From positions 1-34,765 of the forward strand of contig NZ_JACBGN010000055.1 of the NCBI RefSeq assembly GCF_013401435.1: DNA of 34,765 bases. Reading direction: 5' to 3'. The position numbers and the translations under genes were made by a program. Of the stretch, positions 23,388 through 31,403 are shown piece after piece; the first letter of the stretch is position 1; the number at the start of each line of letters is the position of its first letter. The notes beneath the pieces were generated by a model that saw only the letters and a program-made list of their open reading frames with translations, did not search any database and was not told the DNA's origin. This DNA comes from Streptomyces sp. BR123 (GTDB taxonomy: Bacteria; Actinomycetota; Actinomycetes; Streptomycetales; Streptomycetaceae).

Positions 23388-23459
23388 AAGCCGTGACCGG
23401 AATCGAACCGGTGTTGCTCGATTTGCAATCGAGTCCCTCAACCACTCGGGCACACGGCC
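23388..23459 (-). tRNA. tRNA-Cys (anticodon GCA)
   Basis: A 72-base cloverleaf on the minus strand. The acceptor stem is GGCCGTG/CACGGCT with one terminal G:U, the D-arm is CCC/GGG, the anticodon stem is CTCGA/TCGAG with loop TTGCAAA (GCA), there is a four-base variable loop, and the T-stem is a perfect ACCGG/CCGGT with loop TTCGATT. The discriminator is U73, the Cys identity base. CCA is not encoded. It differs strongly from what I recall as the usual Streptomyces tRNA-Cys body, so it may be a second isoacceptor. Its 3' end is repeated at 13913-13938. Confidence 0.82.
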
Positions 23460-23650
23460 TTGTTTGGCTTCGGGTACGACCGTATGGGGGGCGGGGGCGG
23501 CCCCGGAAGGGAGCCCCCGGGGGTGCAATGAGACCGCCATGCTGTGTTCACAGGCCGGGGCCTGCGGCTCTCGGCCTAGGTCCTGCGGATGAGGGGGGTT
23601 CCGTCTGACGGACAGGGGCGGAAGTGGGGTGTGCCGCTTACGCTGAGGCG

Positions 23651-25126
23651 ATGAGCGTCCTTGAGCCCCGTGTCTCGCAGACCGGTACATCCCCCGTCCC
23701 GCCTCCTGACCAGGGCGGGATTCTCGGGTCCGCGTACCGGACGCTCAGCATCGGGATGATCTCCTGCATCTTCCTGATCGCCTTCGAGGCCACCGCCGTC
23801 GGCACCGCCATGCCCGTCGCCGCGCGCGAGCTCGACGGGATCGGGGTCTATGCCTTTGCGTTTTCTGCTTACTTCACCACCAGTCTCTTCGGGATGGTGC
23901 TGTCCGGGCAGTGGTGTGACCGCCGCGGGCCGCTGCGGGCGCTGACCGCGGGGATCGGGGCGTTCGCCGCCGGGCTGGTCCTGGCCGGGACCGCGACGGC
24001 CATGTGGGTGTTCGTGCTGGGCCGGGCGGTGCAGGGCTTCGGCGGGGGGCTCGTCATCGTCGCCCTGTACGTGGTGGTGAGCCGGGCCTACGAGGAGCGG
24101 CTGCGGCCCGCGATCATGGCTGCCTTCGCCGCGAGCTGGGTGGTCCCGTCGATCGTCGGGCCGCTGGCCGCGGGGACGGTCACCGAGCACCTCGGCTGGC
24201 GGTGGGTGTTCCTCGGGATTCCGGTGCTGGTCGTCGTACCGCTCGCGGTCGCGCTGCCCGCGATACGGCGGACCGCGGCCGGGCCGGTCGATCCGGACGC
24301 GCCGCCCGTCGCGTTCGACCGGCGCCGGATCCGGCTGGCGTTCGGGATCTCCCTCGGGGCGGGGCTGCTCCAGTACGCCGCCCAGGACCTGCGGTGGTGG
24401 TCGCTGCTGCCGGGGGCCGTCGGGGCGGGCCTGCTGGTGCCCGCCGTGCTGGGGCTGCTGCCGCGCGGGACGTACCTGGCGCGGCGCGGGCTGCCGTCGG
24501 TGGTCCTGCTGCGCGGGGTCGCGGCGGGCTCGTTCATCGCGGCCGAGAGCTTCGTGCCGCTGATGCTGGTCACTCAGCGGGGGCTGAGCCCGACGCTGGC
24601 CGGGTTCTCGCTGGCGCTGGGCGGGCTGACCTGGGCGGGCGGTTCGTGGATCCAGTCCACGGGCCGGGTGGCGCCGTACCGGGAGCGGCTGATGGTGCTC
24701 GGGATGGTGCTGGTGGCGTTCGCGATCGCCGCGGCGCCGGCGGTGCTGGTGCCGTGGGTGCCGGTGTGGTCGCTGGCCCTGACCTGGGGCATCGGCTGTC
24801 TCGGCATGGGGCTCGTGATCGGGTCGACGAGCGTGCTGCTGCTGAAGCTGTCGGCGCCGGAGGAGGCGGGGGCGAACTCCGCCGCGCTGCAGATCTCCGA
24901 CGCCCTGGCGAACGTGGTGCTGCTGGCCGCGGGCGGGGCCGCGTTCGCCGCGCTGGGCGGGGGCGCGGTGGGGGCCGCCGCCCACGCGGCCGGGGAGGCG
25001 GCCAGCGCCGCCGCCTCGCATCCCGCCGCCTTCGCCGTCGTCTTCCTGCCGATGGCCGCGGTCGCGCTGGTCGGCGCCTGGGTCGCCACCCGCCTGCACG
25101 AGCGCCCGGCCACGGAAATCGGCTGA
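23651..25126 (+). CDS. MFS transporter, drug efflux type
   Basis: 491 residues, hydrophobic throughout. The first membrane segment is MISCIFLIAFEATAVGTAMP, motif A is GQWCDRRGPLRAL between segments 2 and 3, and a motif-C-like VGPLAAGTVTEHLGWRWVF follows segment 5, placing it with H+ antiporters of the EmrB/QacA-like DHA2 group. About 14 hydrophobic segments are plausible. The substrate cannot be inferred. A TACGCT -10-like box (23639-23644) ends six bases before the ATG, suggesting a leaderless mRNA. It does not overlap the next gene, and no dedicated regulator is adjacent. Confidence 0.9.
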   Translation: MSVLEPRVSQTGTSPVPPPDQGGILGSAYRTLSIGMISCIFLIAFEATAVGTAMPVAARELDGIGVYAFAFSAYFTTSLFGMVLSGQWCDRRGPLRALTAGIGAFAAGLVLAGTATAMWVFVLGRAVQGFGGGLVIVALYVVVSRAYEERLRPAIMAAFAASWVVPSIVGPLAAGTVTEHLGWRWVFLGIPVLVVVPLAVALPAIRRTAAGPVDPDAPPVAFDRRRIRLAFGISLGAGLLQYAAQDLRWWSLLPGAVGAGLLVPAVLGLLPRGTYLARRGLPSVVLLRGVAAGSFIAAESFVPLMLVTQRGLSPTLAGFSLALGGLTWAGGSWIQSTGRVAPYRERLMVLGMVLVAFAIAAAPAVLVPWVPVWSLALTWGIGCLGMGLVIGSTSVLLLKLSAPEEAGANSAALQISDALANVVLLAAGGAAFAALGGGAVGAAAHAAGEAASAAASHPAAFAVVFLPMAAVALVGAWVATRLHERPATEIG

Positions 25127-25145
25127 TCGGCCAGCGCCGCGTCGC

Positions 25146-25151
25146 TACGCT
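25146..25151 (+). promoter_or_regulatory. -10 box for a leaderless toxin-antitoxin transcript
   Basis: TACGCT ends six bases before the antitoxin ATG at 25158, and there is no ribosome binding site. This is consistent with transcription starting at the start codon. Confidence 0.4.
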
Positions 25152-25157
25152 GCGTGC

Positions 25158-25358
25158 ATGAACGAGCTGATCGTCCGGCTCTCCGCCGCCGAGTGCGCGG
25201 AGCTCGCCGACCTCGCCGACGCCACCGGCTCCACGCCCGAGGAGCATGCCGCCGCAGCCGTACGCGAGCACCTGCGCCGGGAGCGCGAGCAGGTCGGCGC
25301 TGCGGCGGCCCGGCTGGCCCGGCAGCACGCCCCGCTCCTGAAGCGGCTCGGCGCATGA
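25158..25358 (+). CDS. Antitoxin-like protein paired with a Doc toxin
   Basis: 66 residues. The N-terminus MNELIVRLSAAECAELADLA looks like a ribbon-helix-helix DNA-binding start, and the rest is a charged helix ending KRLGA. Size, polarity and the ATGA overlap with the Doc/Fic gene fit the antitoxin of a type II toxin-antitoxin pair. In Phd-Doc systems the antitoxin binds the toxin and represses the operon; that this protein does so is inferred from position. A -10 box lies six bases upstream. Confidence 0.75.
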   Translation: MNELIVRLSAAECAELADLADATGSTPEEHAAAAVREHLRREREQVGAAAARLARQHAPLLKRLGA

Positions 25359-25771
25359 CCGCGAACCACACCATCACCGCTCCTGTGCGGCACCTCACCC
25401 TCGCCGAGGTGCTCGACCTGGCCCGGCACGCCTGCCTGGCCCAGGACCAGCCCGTCGAGTTGCGCGCCCCCGGCCTGCTGGAGTCGGCGGTGCACCGGCC
25501 GCGGGCCCGCATGTTCGGGACGCCGGCGTACGAGGACCCGTACGAGCAGGCTGCCGCGCTGCTCCACGGCATCGCGACGAACCATCCCCTGGTCGACGGG
25601 AACAAGCGCACCGCCTGGCTCGCGGCCGCGACGTTCCTCGCCGTGAACGGCATCGACCCGGCGGCCGTCGACCAGGACGCCGCGTACGGCCTGGTCGTCG
25701 ACGTGGCGTCCGGGGCCGAGGCCGAGGTGCCGGTGATCGCTTCCCGGCTGCGGGAGTTGCGGCCGGTGTGA
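25355..25771 (+). CDS. doc: Doc-family toxin (Fic fold)
   Basis: 138 residues. The Fic motif reads HPLVDGNKRTAW with H77 as the catalytic His, as in the Doc subgroup (HxFxDGNKR with Leu for Phe). Residues LLESAVHRPRARMFG match the N-terminal Doc block. Doc is known to phosphorylate EF-Tu and arrest translation. All visible key residues are present, so it may be active. The start at 25355 overlaps the antitoxin stop (ATGA). Confidence 0.88.
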   Translation: MTANHTITAPVRHLTLAEVLDLARHACLAQDQPVELRAPGLLESAVHRPRARMFGTPAYEDPYEQAAALLHGIATNHPLVDGNKRTAWLAAATFLAVNGIDPAAVDQDAAYGLVVDVASGAEAEVPVIASRLRELRPV

Positions 25772-25888
25772 CACTCGCCGCACCGCCCGAGGTCACGGGC
25801 CTGTCCCTCCGCGAGGGGCGGGCCGGCCCCGGTAGGGTGGCCCGGTTGTCCTTCGAACGAACGCCGTCGAGAGCCCGAACCGGAGACC

Positions 25889-27676
25889 GTGACTACTACC
25901 GCCTCCCACCACCTCTCACCCGCCTTCCCCGGCCGCGCGCCGTGGGGTACCGCCAGCAAACTGCGTGCCTGGCAACAGGGCGCGCTGGACAAGTACATCC
26001 AGACCCAGCCGCGTGACTTCCTCGCCGTCGCCACCCCAGGCGCCGGCAAGACCACCTTCGCGCTGACCCTCGCCTCCTGGCTGCTGCACCACCACGTGGT
26101 GCAGCAGGTGACCGTGGTCGCGCCGACCGAGCACCTGAAGAAGCAGTGGGCGGAGGCCGCCGCCCGCATAGGCATCCGGCTCGACCCCGAGTACTCGGCG
26201 GGCCCGCTGAGCCGCGAGTACCACGGGGTCGCCGTCACCTACGCCGGTGTCGGCGTCCGACCGATGCTGCACCGCAACCGCTGCGAGCAGCGCAAGACCC
26301 TCGTCATCCTCGACGAGATCCACCACGCCGGCGACTCCCGCTCCTGGGGCGAAGCCTGCCTGGAGGCCTTCGACCCGGCGACCCGCCGCCTGGCCCTGAC
26401 CGGCACCCCGTTCCGGTCCGACACGAACCCGATCCCCTTCGTCACGTACGAGGAGGGCAACGACGGGATCCGCCGCTCGTCCGCGGACTACACGTACGGC
26501 TACGGCCACGCGCTCGGCGACGGCGTCGTCCGGCCGGTCATCTTCCTCTCCTACAGCGGCAACATGCGCTGGCGCACCAAGGCCGGCGACGAGATCGCCG
26601 CCAAGCTCGGCGAGCCGATGACCAAGGACGCGATCAGCCAGGCCTGGCGGACCGCGCTCGACCCGCGCGGCGACTGGATGCCGAACGTGCTGCGCGCCGC
26701 CGACCAGCGGCTGACCGAGGTCCGCAAGGGCATCCCGGACGCGGGCGGCCTCGTCATCGCCGCCGACCAGGACTCGGCCCGGGCGTACGCCAAGCTGATC
26801 CGCGAGATCACCGGCACCAAGGCCACCCTCGTGCTCTCCGACGACGCGGGTGCCTCGAAGAACATCGACACCTTCAGCGGGAACACCGACCGGTGGATGG
26901 TCGCGGTCCGCATGGTGTCGGAGGGCGTCGACGTGCCCCGTCTCGCGGTGGGCGTGTACGCGACGACGATCTCGACGCCGCTGTTCTTCGCGCAGGCCGT
27001 CGGCCGGTTCGTGCGTTCGCGCAGGCGCGGCGAGACCGCCTCCGTGTTCCTTCCGACGATCCCGTACCTGCTCGGCTTCGCCAACGAGATGGAGGTCGAG
27101 CGCGACCACGTCCTGGACCGGCCGAAGAAGGCGGGCGAGGACGACGACCCGTACGCCCAGTCCGAGAAGGAGATGGAGGAGGCCAACCGGCAGGAGGACG
27201 AGGACACCGGCGAGGACGAGCAGATGTCCTTCGAGGCGCTGGAGTCCGACGCCGTCTTCGACCGGGTCCTGTACGACGGCGCCGAGTTCGGCATGCAGGC
27301 GCACCCCGGCAGCGAGGAGGAGCAGGACTACCTCGGCATCCCGGGCCTGCTGGAGCCGGACCAAGTGCAGCTGCTGCTGCAGAAGCGGCAGTCGCGGCAG
27401 ATCGCGCACAGCCGGCGCAAGCCGGACGCGGATGCCGACCTGCTGGAGCTGCCGGCCGAGCGCCGCCCGGTGGTCTCGCACAAGGAACTGCTGGAGCTGC
27501 GCCGGTCGCTGAACACGATGGTGGGCGCGTACGTCCACCAGAGCGGCAAGCCGCACGGGGTGATCCACACCGAGCTGCGCCGGGTGTGCGGCGGCCCGCC
27601 GAGCGCGGAGGCGACGGCCGGGCAGCTGCAGGAGCGGATCAAGAAGGTCCAGGAGTGGGCCACCCGCATGCGCTGA
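25889..27676 (+). CDS. DEAD/DEAH-box superfamily 2 helicase
   Basis: 595 residues. Walker A is TPGAGKT (49-55), motif II is DEIH (142-145), motif III is LALTGTPFRSD, motif V is SEGVDVPRL and motif VI is QAVGRFVRSRRRG, giving two complete RecA-like domains by residue 400 or so. An acidic linker (EKEMEEANRQEDEDTGEDEQ) and a C-terminal helical region follow. It resembles the widespread actinobacterial DEAH helicase of the ComF/XPB-like group and probably acts on DNA, but the exact pathway is unassigned. The GTG start has GGAG upstream. A -10-like TAGGGT at 25832-25837 may drive it. The gene ends before a long hairpin. Confidence 0.9.
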   Translation: MTTTASHHLSPAFPGRAPWGTASKLRAWQQGALDKYIQTQPRDFLAVATPGAGKTTFALTLASWLLHHHVVQQVTVVAPTEHLKKQWAEAAARIGIRLDPEYSAGPLSREYHGVAVTYAGVGVRPMLHRNRCEQRKTLVILDEIHHAGDSRSWGEACLEAFDPATRRLALTGTPFRSDTNPIPFVTYEEGNDGIRRSSADYTYGYGHALGDGVVRPVIFLSYSGNMRWRTKAGDEIAAKLGEPMTKDAISQAWRTALDPRGDWMPNVLRAADQRLTEVRKGIPDAGGLVIAADQDSARAYAKLIREITGTKATLVLSDDAGASKNIDTFSGNTDRWMVAVRMVSEGVDVPRLAVGVYATTISTPLFFAQAVGRFVRSRRRGETASVFLPTIPYLLGFANEMEVERDHVLDRPKKAGEDDDPYAQSEKEMEEANRQEDEDTGEDEQMSFEALESDAVFDRVLYDGAEFGMQAHPGSEEEQDYLGIPGLLEPDQVQLLLQKRQSRQIAHSRRKPDADADLLELPAERRPVVSHKELLELRRSLNTMVGAYVHQSGKPHGVIHTELRRVCGGPPSAEATAGQLQERIKKVQEWATRMR

Positions 27677-27715
27677 CCGCGCAGGCGACGTGGAGGCGAC
27701 GCGTAGGGGCGACGT

Positions 27716-27760
27716 GCAGGGCGGGCCGGCGGTGGGGAGCACCGTACGGGCCCGCCCTGC
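27716..27760 (+). terminator. Hairpin after the helicase gene
   Basis: A perfect 12-bp stem (27716-27727 with 27749-27760) encloses a 21-base loop that can itself pair GGTG with CACC. It starts 40 bases after the helicase stop. Confidence 0.65.
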
Positions 27761-27923
27761 TTCGGAATTGGTGGTTCCGGTGGGTGGGGGCGACGGACGC
27801 CGCCTCCGCGTTCCTCGTGTGGCGGCACAGGCGTATTGGGGCGCAGGGGAGCGCACAACGGCGTGTTCCGCGCTCATGAAACGGCATAAAAGGCCCGTCC
27901 GCGCCCGGATTCTGGACGAGGAC

Positions 27924-27952
27924 TTCCGCTGAGCGGACCCGCTCGCTACTGT
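27924..27952 (+). promoter_or_regulatory. Candidate promoter and operator for the IclR gene
   Basis: A -35-like TTCCGC (27924-27929), a 17-base spacer and a -10 TACTGT (27947-27952). An odd-length palindrome, TCCGCT-G-AGCGGA (27925-27937), overlaps the -35 and could be an operator. The rest of the gap from 27761 to 28100 shows no gene I can support. Confidence 0.35.
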
Positions 27953-28100
27953 CCCCGCATCGAACGCCCCGTGGCAGCGCCGCCGCGGGAGCGCAGCCGG
28001 TGCCATGGCCGCTACCGGCGGCCTCTCCGTGCGTGTCGCCGTGGGACCGGCGCCGCTCCACCCCGAGAGTCACCGCCGCTCACCACGAGGGAGAGGCTTC

Positions 28101-28742
28101 GTGACCGCGGAAACCTCACAGACTCTCGACCGAGGTCTCAGAGTCCTCAAACTGCTCGCCGACACCGACCACGGTCTGACCGTCACCGAGCTGTCCAACC
28201 GTCTCGGCGTCAACCGCACCGTGGTCTACCGCCTGTTGGCCACCCTGGAGCAGCACGCCCTGGTCCGCCGTGACCTCGGCGGCCGGGCCCGCGTCGGGCT
28301 CGGCGTCCTGCGGCTGGGCCGGCAGGTGCACCCGCTGGTGCGCGAGGCGGCGCTGCCCGCGCTGCGCGCCCTCGCCGAGGACATAGGAGCCACCGCGCAC
28401 CTGACGCTCGTCGACGGGACGGAGGCGCTCGCCGTGGCCGTCGTGGAGCCCACCTGGACCGACTACCACGTGGCCTACCGGGCCGGGTTCCGCCACCCCC
28501 TGGACCGCGGGGCCGCCGGCCGGGCCATCCTCGCCGCCCGCCAGGGCACCCTCATCGAGCCCGGGTACACGCTGACCCACGGGGAACTCGAAGCCGGTGC
28601 CAGCGGCGCCGCCGCCCCGCTCGTCGGGATCAGCGGGCTGGAGGGCAGCGTGGGCGTCGTCATGCTGTCCGACGCCGTGCCCGAGCGGGTCGGGCCGCGG
28701 GTCGTGGACGCCGCCCGCGAGGTCGCCGACGCCCTGCGCTGA
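28101..28742 (+). CDS. IclR family transcriptional regulator
   Basis: 213 residues. The N-terminal winged helix (about 5-65: TLDRGLRVLKLLADTDHGLT, VNRTVVYRLLATLEQHALVRR) is followed by the IclR effector domain (LRALAEDIGATAHLTLVDG, RHPLDRGAAGRAILAA, LEGSVGVVMLS). Slightly shorter than the usual 240-260 residues, mainly in the effector domain. The GTG at 28101 has GAGGGAGAGG upstream; the frame is open back to 28005 but lacks a good start. The ligand and targets are unknown. No catabolic operon is adjacent. Confidence 0.9.
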   Translation: MTAETSQTLDRGLRVLKLLADTDHGLTVTELSNRLGVNRTVVYRLLATLEQHALVRRDLGGRARVGLGVLRLGRQVHPLVREAALPALRALAEDIGATAHLTLVDGTEALAVAVVEPTWTDYHVAYRAGFRHPLDRGAAGRAILAARQGTLIEPGYTLTHGELEAGASGAAAPLVGISGLEGSVGVVMLSDAVPERVGPRVVDAAREVADALR

Positions 28743-28747
28743 CCCGC

Positions 28748-28906
28748 GCCGCCGGCCCCGTACGAACTTCGGCCGCCGGCCCCGTACGGACCCCGGCCGC
28801 AGGTCCGTACGGACCCGGCCGCAGGCCCTGGGCGAGGCCGGCCACCGACCGCGTGCGAAGCCTGCCGCCGGCCGCGTGCGAAGTCGGCCACCGGTTCCGT
28901 ACGGCG
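28748..28906. repeat. Degenerate GC-rich tandem repeats between the IclR and S16 protease genes
   Basis: Six or seven imperfect units of about 20-26 bases, each opening GCCGCCGG or GCCGCAGG and most carrying CCGTACGGA or GCGTGCGAA. They sit in non-coding DNA directly after the IclR stop. Confidence 0.5.
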
Positions 28907-28913
28907 CCCCGAA

Positions 28914-28945
28914 CGGCTGCGCCCCGGGCCGCCGGGGCGCAGCCG
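28914..28945. terminator. Strong hairpin before the S16 protease gene
   Basis: A perfect 12-bp stem (28914-28925 with 28934-28945) around an 8-base loop, 29 bases before the next start and just upstream of its -10 box. It probably ends IclR transcription. Confidence 0.65.
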
Positions 28946-28961
28946 TGCCCGGGCCGCCCGA

Positions 28962-28967
28962 TAGATT
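28962..28967 (+). promoter_or_regulatory. -10 box for a leaderless S16 protease transcript
   Basis: TAGATT (TAnnnT) ends six bases before the GTG at 28974, with no ribosome binding site. Confidence 0.4.
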
Positions 28968-28973
28968 GGCCGT

Positions 28974-29771
28974 GTGCTCTCTCGCCTCTCACGTCTCTCG
29001 CGTCCCGCCGCCCTGGCCGTCTGCGCCGTGCCCGTGCTGGGCCTGTTCGCCGTGGCGGCCTTCGCACCGCTGCCCTTCGTGATCGCCCAGCCGGGGCTCA
29101 CGGCGGACGTGCTCGGCGCCCACGAGGGCAAGCCGGTCATCGTCATCGGCGGCGCCCCGACCCGGCCGACCGAGGGCCAGCTGCGCATGACCACGATCCA
29201 GGCCACCGGGCCGTCGACGACCGTGCGCCTGCCCCGGCTCCTCGACGACTGGTTCGACAGCAGCCGCTCCGTCATGCCCAAGGAGGCCGTCTACCCCTCC
29301 GGCGGCAGCGACGAGGAGATCGAGAAGCACAACCTGGAACAGATGGCCGCGTCGCAGGAGGACGCCACCCAGGCGGCCCTCGGCTTCCTGAAGAAGGACC
29401 CGAAGGACGTCAAGGTCGACCTCAACCTCGCCGACGTCGGCGGCCCCAGCGCCGGCCTGCTGTTCTCCCTCGGCATCGTCGACAAGCTCGACGGCGACGG
29501 CAGCGGCGGCGACCTCACCGGCGGCCGCACCGTTGCCGGCACCGGCACCATCACCGAGGACGGCAAGGTCGGCGCGGTCGGCGGGGTGGCCCTCAAGACG
29601 CAGGCCGCCCGCCGCGACGGGGCGAGCGTGTTCCTCGTCCCGGAGGCGGAGTGCTCGGACGCGGCGTCCGAGCTGCCCGAGGGGCTGCAGCTGATCCCGG
29701 TCAGCTCCTTGTCGGACGCGGTGAACGCGCTGCGGGCGCTGAACCGGGGGGAGCCGGCTCCGTCCTGCTGA
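28974..29771 (+). CDS. Membrane-anchored Lon-type (S16) serine protease domain protein
   Basis: 265 residues. One N-terminal membrane anchor (about 10-33), then an extracytoplasmic part and a C-terminal Lon protease domain with the Ser-Lys dyad: S159 in GGPSAGLLFSLG and K208 in GGVALKTQAARRDG. This is the arrangement of YlbL-like proteases, but the separate PDZ domain seen in the 340-residue relatives is not visible here. It probably cleaves envelope proteins outside the membrane. The GTG at 28974 is supported by the -10 box six bases upstream. Its last 71 bases overlap the 3' end of the convergent MFS gene. Confidence 0.85.
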   Translation: MLSRLSRLSRPAALAVCAVPVLGLFAVAAFAPLPFVIAQPGLTADVLGAHEGKPVIVIGGAPTRPTEGQLRMTTIQATGPSTTVRLPRLLDDWFDSSRSVMPKEAVYPSGGSDEEIEKHNLEQMAASQEDATQAALGFLKKDPKDVKVDLNLADVGGPSAGLLFSLGIVDKLDGDGSGGDLTGGRTVAGTGTITEDGKVGAVGGVALKTQAARRDGASVFLVPEAECSDAASELPEGLQLIPVSSLSDAVNALRALNRGEPAPSC

Positions 29772-30993
29772 CCGGCTCCCGCTCCATGGACCGCCAGGAC
29801 GGGAAGACCAGCGGGGAGAGCGTCGCCAGCAGGTAGATCCCGCCGAACACGAGCAGCGCCCGGACCGTCCCGAACCCGTCGACGAGCAGGCCCGCGGCGA
29901 GCCCGCCCAGCGGCATCGTCAGCTCGCAGCCGGCGGTGGACACGCCCGCGACGCGGCTGCGCAGCGCGTCGGGGACCTTCTCGTAGACCACGGTGGTCAG
30001 GATCGGGTTGAGCATGCCCGCGCCCAGCCCGGACAGGGCCATCGTCACCGCGAGCGGCAGGGTGGTGTCGGTGAGGGCGGCGACCGCGTAGCGGGGCGCC
30101 CCGCAGAGCAGGAAGGCGGCCGCGAACACCGCCCGGCGCGGGAACCGCTCGCCCCACGCCCCGTACAGCAGGGCGCCGAGCAGTGCGAACCCGCCGAAGA
30201 GGGCGACGAGCAGGCCGACCGCGGTGGCCCCGCCGAGGGCGTCGCGGCCGTGGACGGGCAGCAGCACCGCAGACCAGCCCTGGTCCAGGCCGTTGGTCGT
30301 CATCACCATCACGGTGACGCCCAGCAGCAGCCGCGTTCGGCTCAGGAAGGCCCAGCCCTCGGCCAGTTCGGCCCGGTAGCGGGCGAACGAGATCTTCTCC
30401 GGGCGCGGCTGCGGCTCGGCCGCCGGGATGCCCCGGAGGAACACGGCGACCAGCAGGGCGGACACCGCGAAGCTGGCCGCGTCCACCAGCAGGGCGGCCT
30501 CGGCGCCGACCACTGCGATGAGGACGCCGGCCGCCGCGGCCCCGATCATCCTGGCCCCGCGGAAGACCGCGTCGTACAGGCTCGCGGCCCGGGCCACGGT
30601 GGTGCCGGCGTGCGCGGCGAGGTCGGGCAGCAGGACGTGGCGGGCGGTCAGGCCCGGGGTGTGCACGAGGCCGCTGACGGCCATCAGCGCGCACAGCATC
30701 CAGAACTCCAGCAGGTCCGCGTAGTGCAGCAGCGGGATCGCGCCGACGGCGAGCGCACAGACGGCGTCGGAGGCCGCGGAGACCCGGCGCCGGCCGACCC
30801 GGTCGATGACCGGGCCTGCGACGAGGGCCGCGACGATGACGGGCAGAGTGGCGCAGAAGGCGACGACCCCGGCCCGGCCGGCGCTGCCGGTGGTCTGCAG
30901 CACGAACCAGGGGACACCGATGAGGGTGAGGGAACTCCCCGCCGTGGAGATGGTGTTGGCGGCGAGGACGGCGGCGAAGGGGCGGCTGCTCAT
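29701..30993 (-). CDS. MFS efflux transporter of an ArsR-regulated operon
   Basis: 430 residues with about 12 hydrophobic segments. The N-terminus is MSSRPFAAVLAANTISTAGS, motif A is GPVIDRVGRRRVSAASD, and later signatures are GLGAGMLNPILTTVVYEKVP and RSRVAGVSTAGCEL, the pattern of enterobactin-exporter/MefA-like MFS pumps. Its ATG overlaps the stop of the 80-residue gene (ATGA) and it lies downstream of an ArsR-type regulator on the same strand, so it is likely induced by the compound it exports. The substrate is unknown. It overlaps the S16 gene tail to tail by 71 bases. Confidence 0.9.
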   Translation of the reverse strand: MSSRPFAAVLAANTISTAGSSLTLIGVPWFVLQTTGSAGRAGVVAFCATLPVIVAALVAGPVIDRVGRRRVSAASDAVCALAVGAIPLLHYADLLEFWMLCALMAVSGLVHTPGLTARHVLLPDLAAHAGTTVARAASLYDAVFRGARMIGAAAAGVLIAVVGAEAALLVDAASFAVSALLVAVFLRGIPAAEPQPRPEKISFARYRAELAEGWAFLSRTRLLLGVTVMVMTTNGLDQGWSAVLLPVHGRDALGGATAVGLLVALFGGFALLGALLYGAWGERFPRRAVFAAAFLLCGAPRYAVAALTDTTLPLAVTMALSGLGAGMLNPILTTVVYEKVPDALRSRVAGVSTAGCELTMPLGGLAAGLLVDGFGTVRALLVFGGIYLLATLSPLVFPSWRSMEREPVSRTEPAPPGSAPAARSPRPTRS

Positions 30994-31232
30994 CCGGCGG
31001 CCCGGGCGTGGCCGTGGCCGTGGCCGGGCTGCAGCAGCCGGTTCCCGGTGCGGACCAGGGCCTCGCCCAGCCGGTTGCGCAGGGCGCGGACCGGGGCGGG
31101 CCCTGCGGGGGCGGGGGCGGCCTCGCGGGCCAGGTGCCCGGCGGCGGCCTCGGCGGCCAGCTCGGCGGTACGGGCGGCGTGGGCCGGCAGGGCGGTCCCG
31201 GCCTGTATGCCGGCAGGGGTGAAGGCGTGCAT
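30990..31232 (-). CDS. 80-residue protein between ArsR regulator and MFS transporter
   Basis: Ala/Gly/Pro-rich protein: MHAFTPAGIQAGTALPAHAA, a helical middle (VRALRNRLGEALVRTGNRLL) and a His-rich end (GHGHGHARAAG). An excellent AAGGAG lies nine bases before the ATG, and the stop overlaps the MFS start (ATGA), which argue that it is translated. The middle is an amphipathic helix. No family recognised. The His-rich tail might bind metal, but that is speculation. Confidence 0.6.
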   Translation of the reverse strand: MHAFTPAGIQAGTALPAHAARTAELAAEAAAGHLAREAAPAPAGPAPVRALRNRLGEALVRTGNRLLQPGHGHGHARAAG

Positions 31233-31310
31233 GGCAGGACTCTCCTTCTGCGTGAGGGAGCGGTGGAAGGCATGGCTGACCGGCGCGCGACCTGCCGTTT
31301 CCAGGTGCGC

Positions 31311-31338
31311 GTTGCGCGTTGCGCGTTGCGTGTTGCGC
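31311..31338. repeat. Four tandem 7-bp repeats between arsR and its operon partners
   Basis: GTTGCGC, GTTGCGC, GTTGCGT, GTTGCGC in a row, preceded by a partial copy. They lie in the 170-base gap between the ArsR gene stop and the 80-residue gene start. A microsatellite here could vary in copy number. Confidence 0.8.
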
Positions 31339-31403
31339 GGTCGCGGTGTGCGGTGCGGGGAGTGCTGCGTGCTGTGCTGTTGTGCGGGGGTGCCCGGGGG
31401 TGG

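Noticed and set aside
27841..27932. Short peptide gene with MKRHKRPVRARILDEDF
   Set aside because: The reading frame is only 18 codons from its ATG, with no ribosome binding site; there is no support beyond an open frame.
29291..31273. Large minus-strand frame beside the MFS gene
   Set aside because: It is the wrong frame over the real MFS and S16 genes, with Pro/Arg-rich nonsense sequence.
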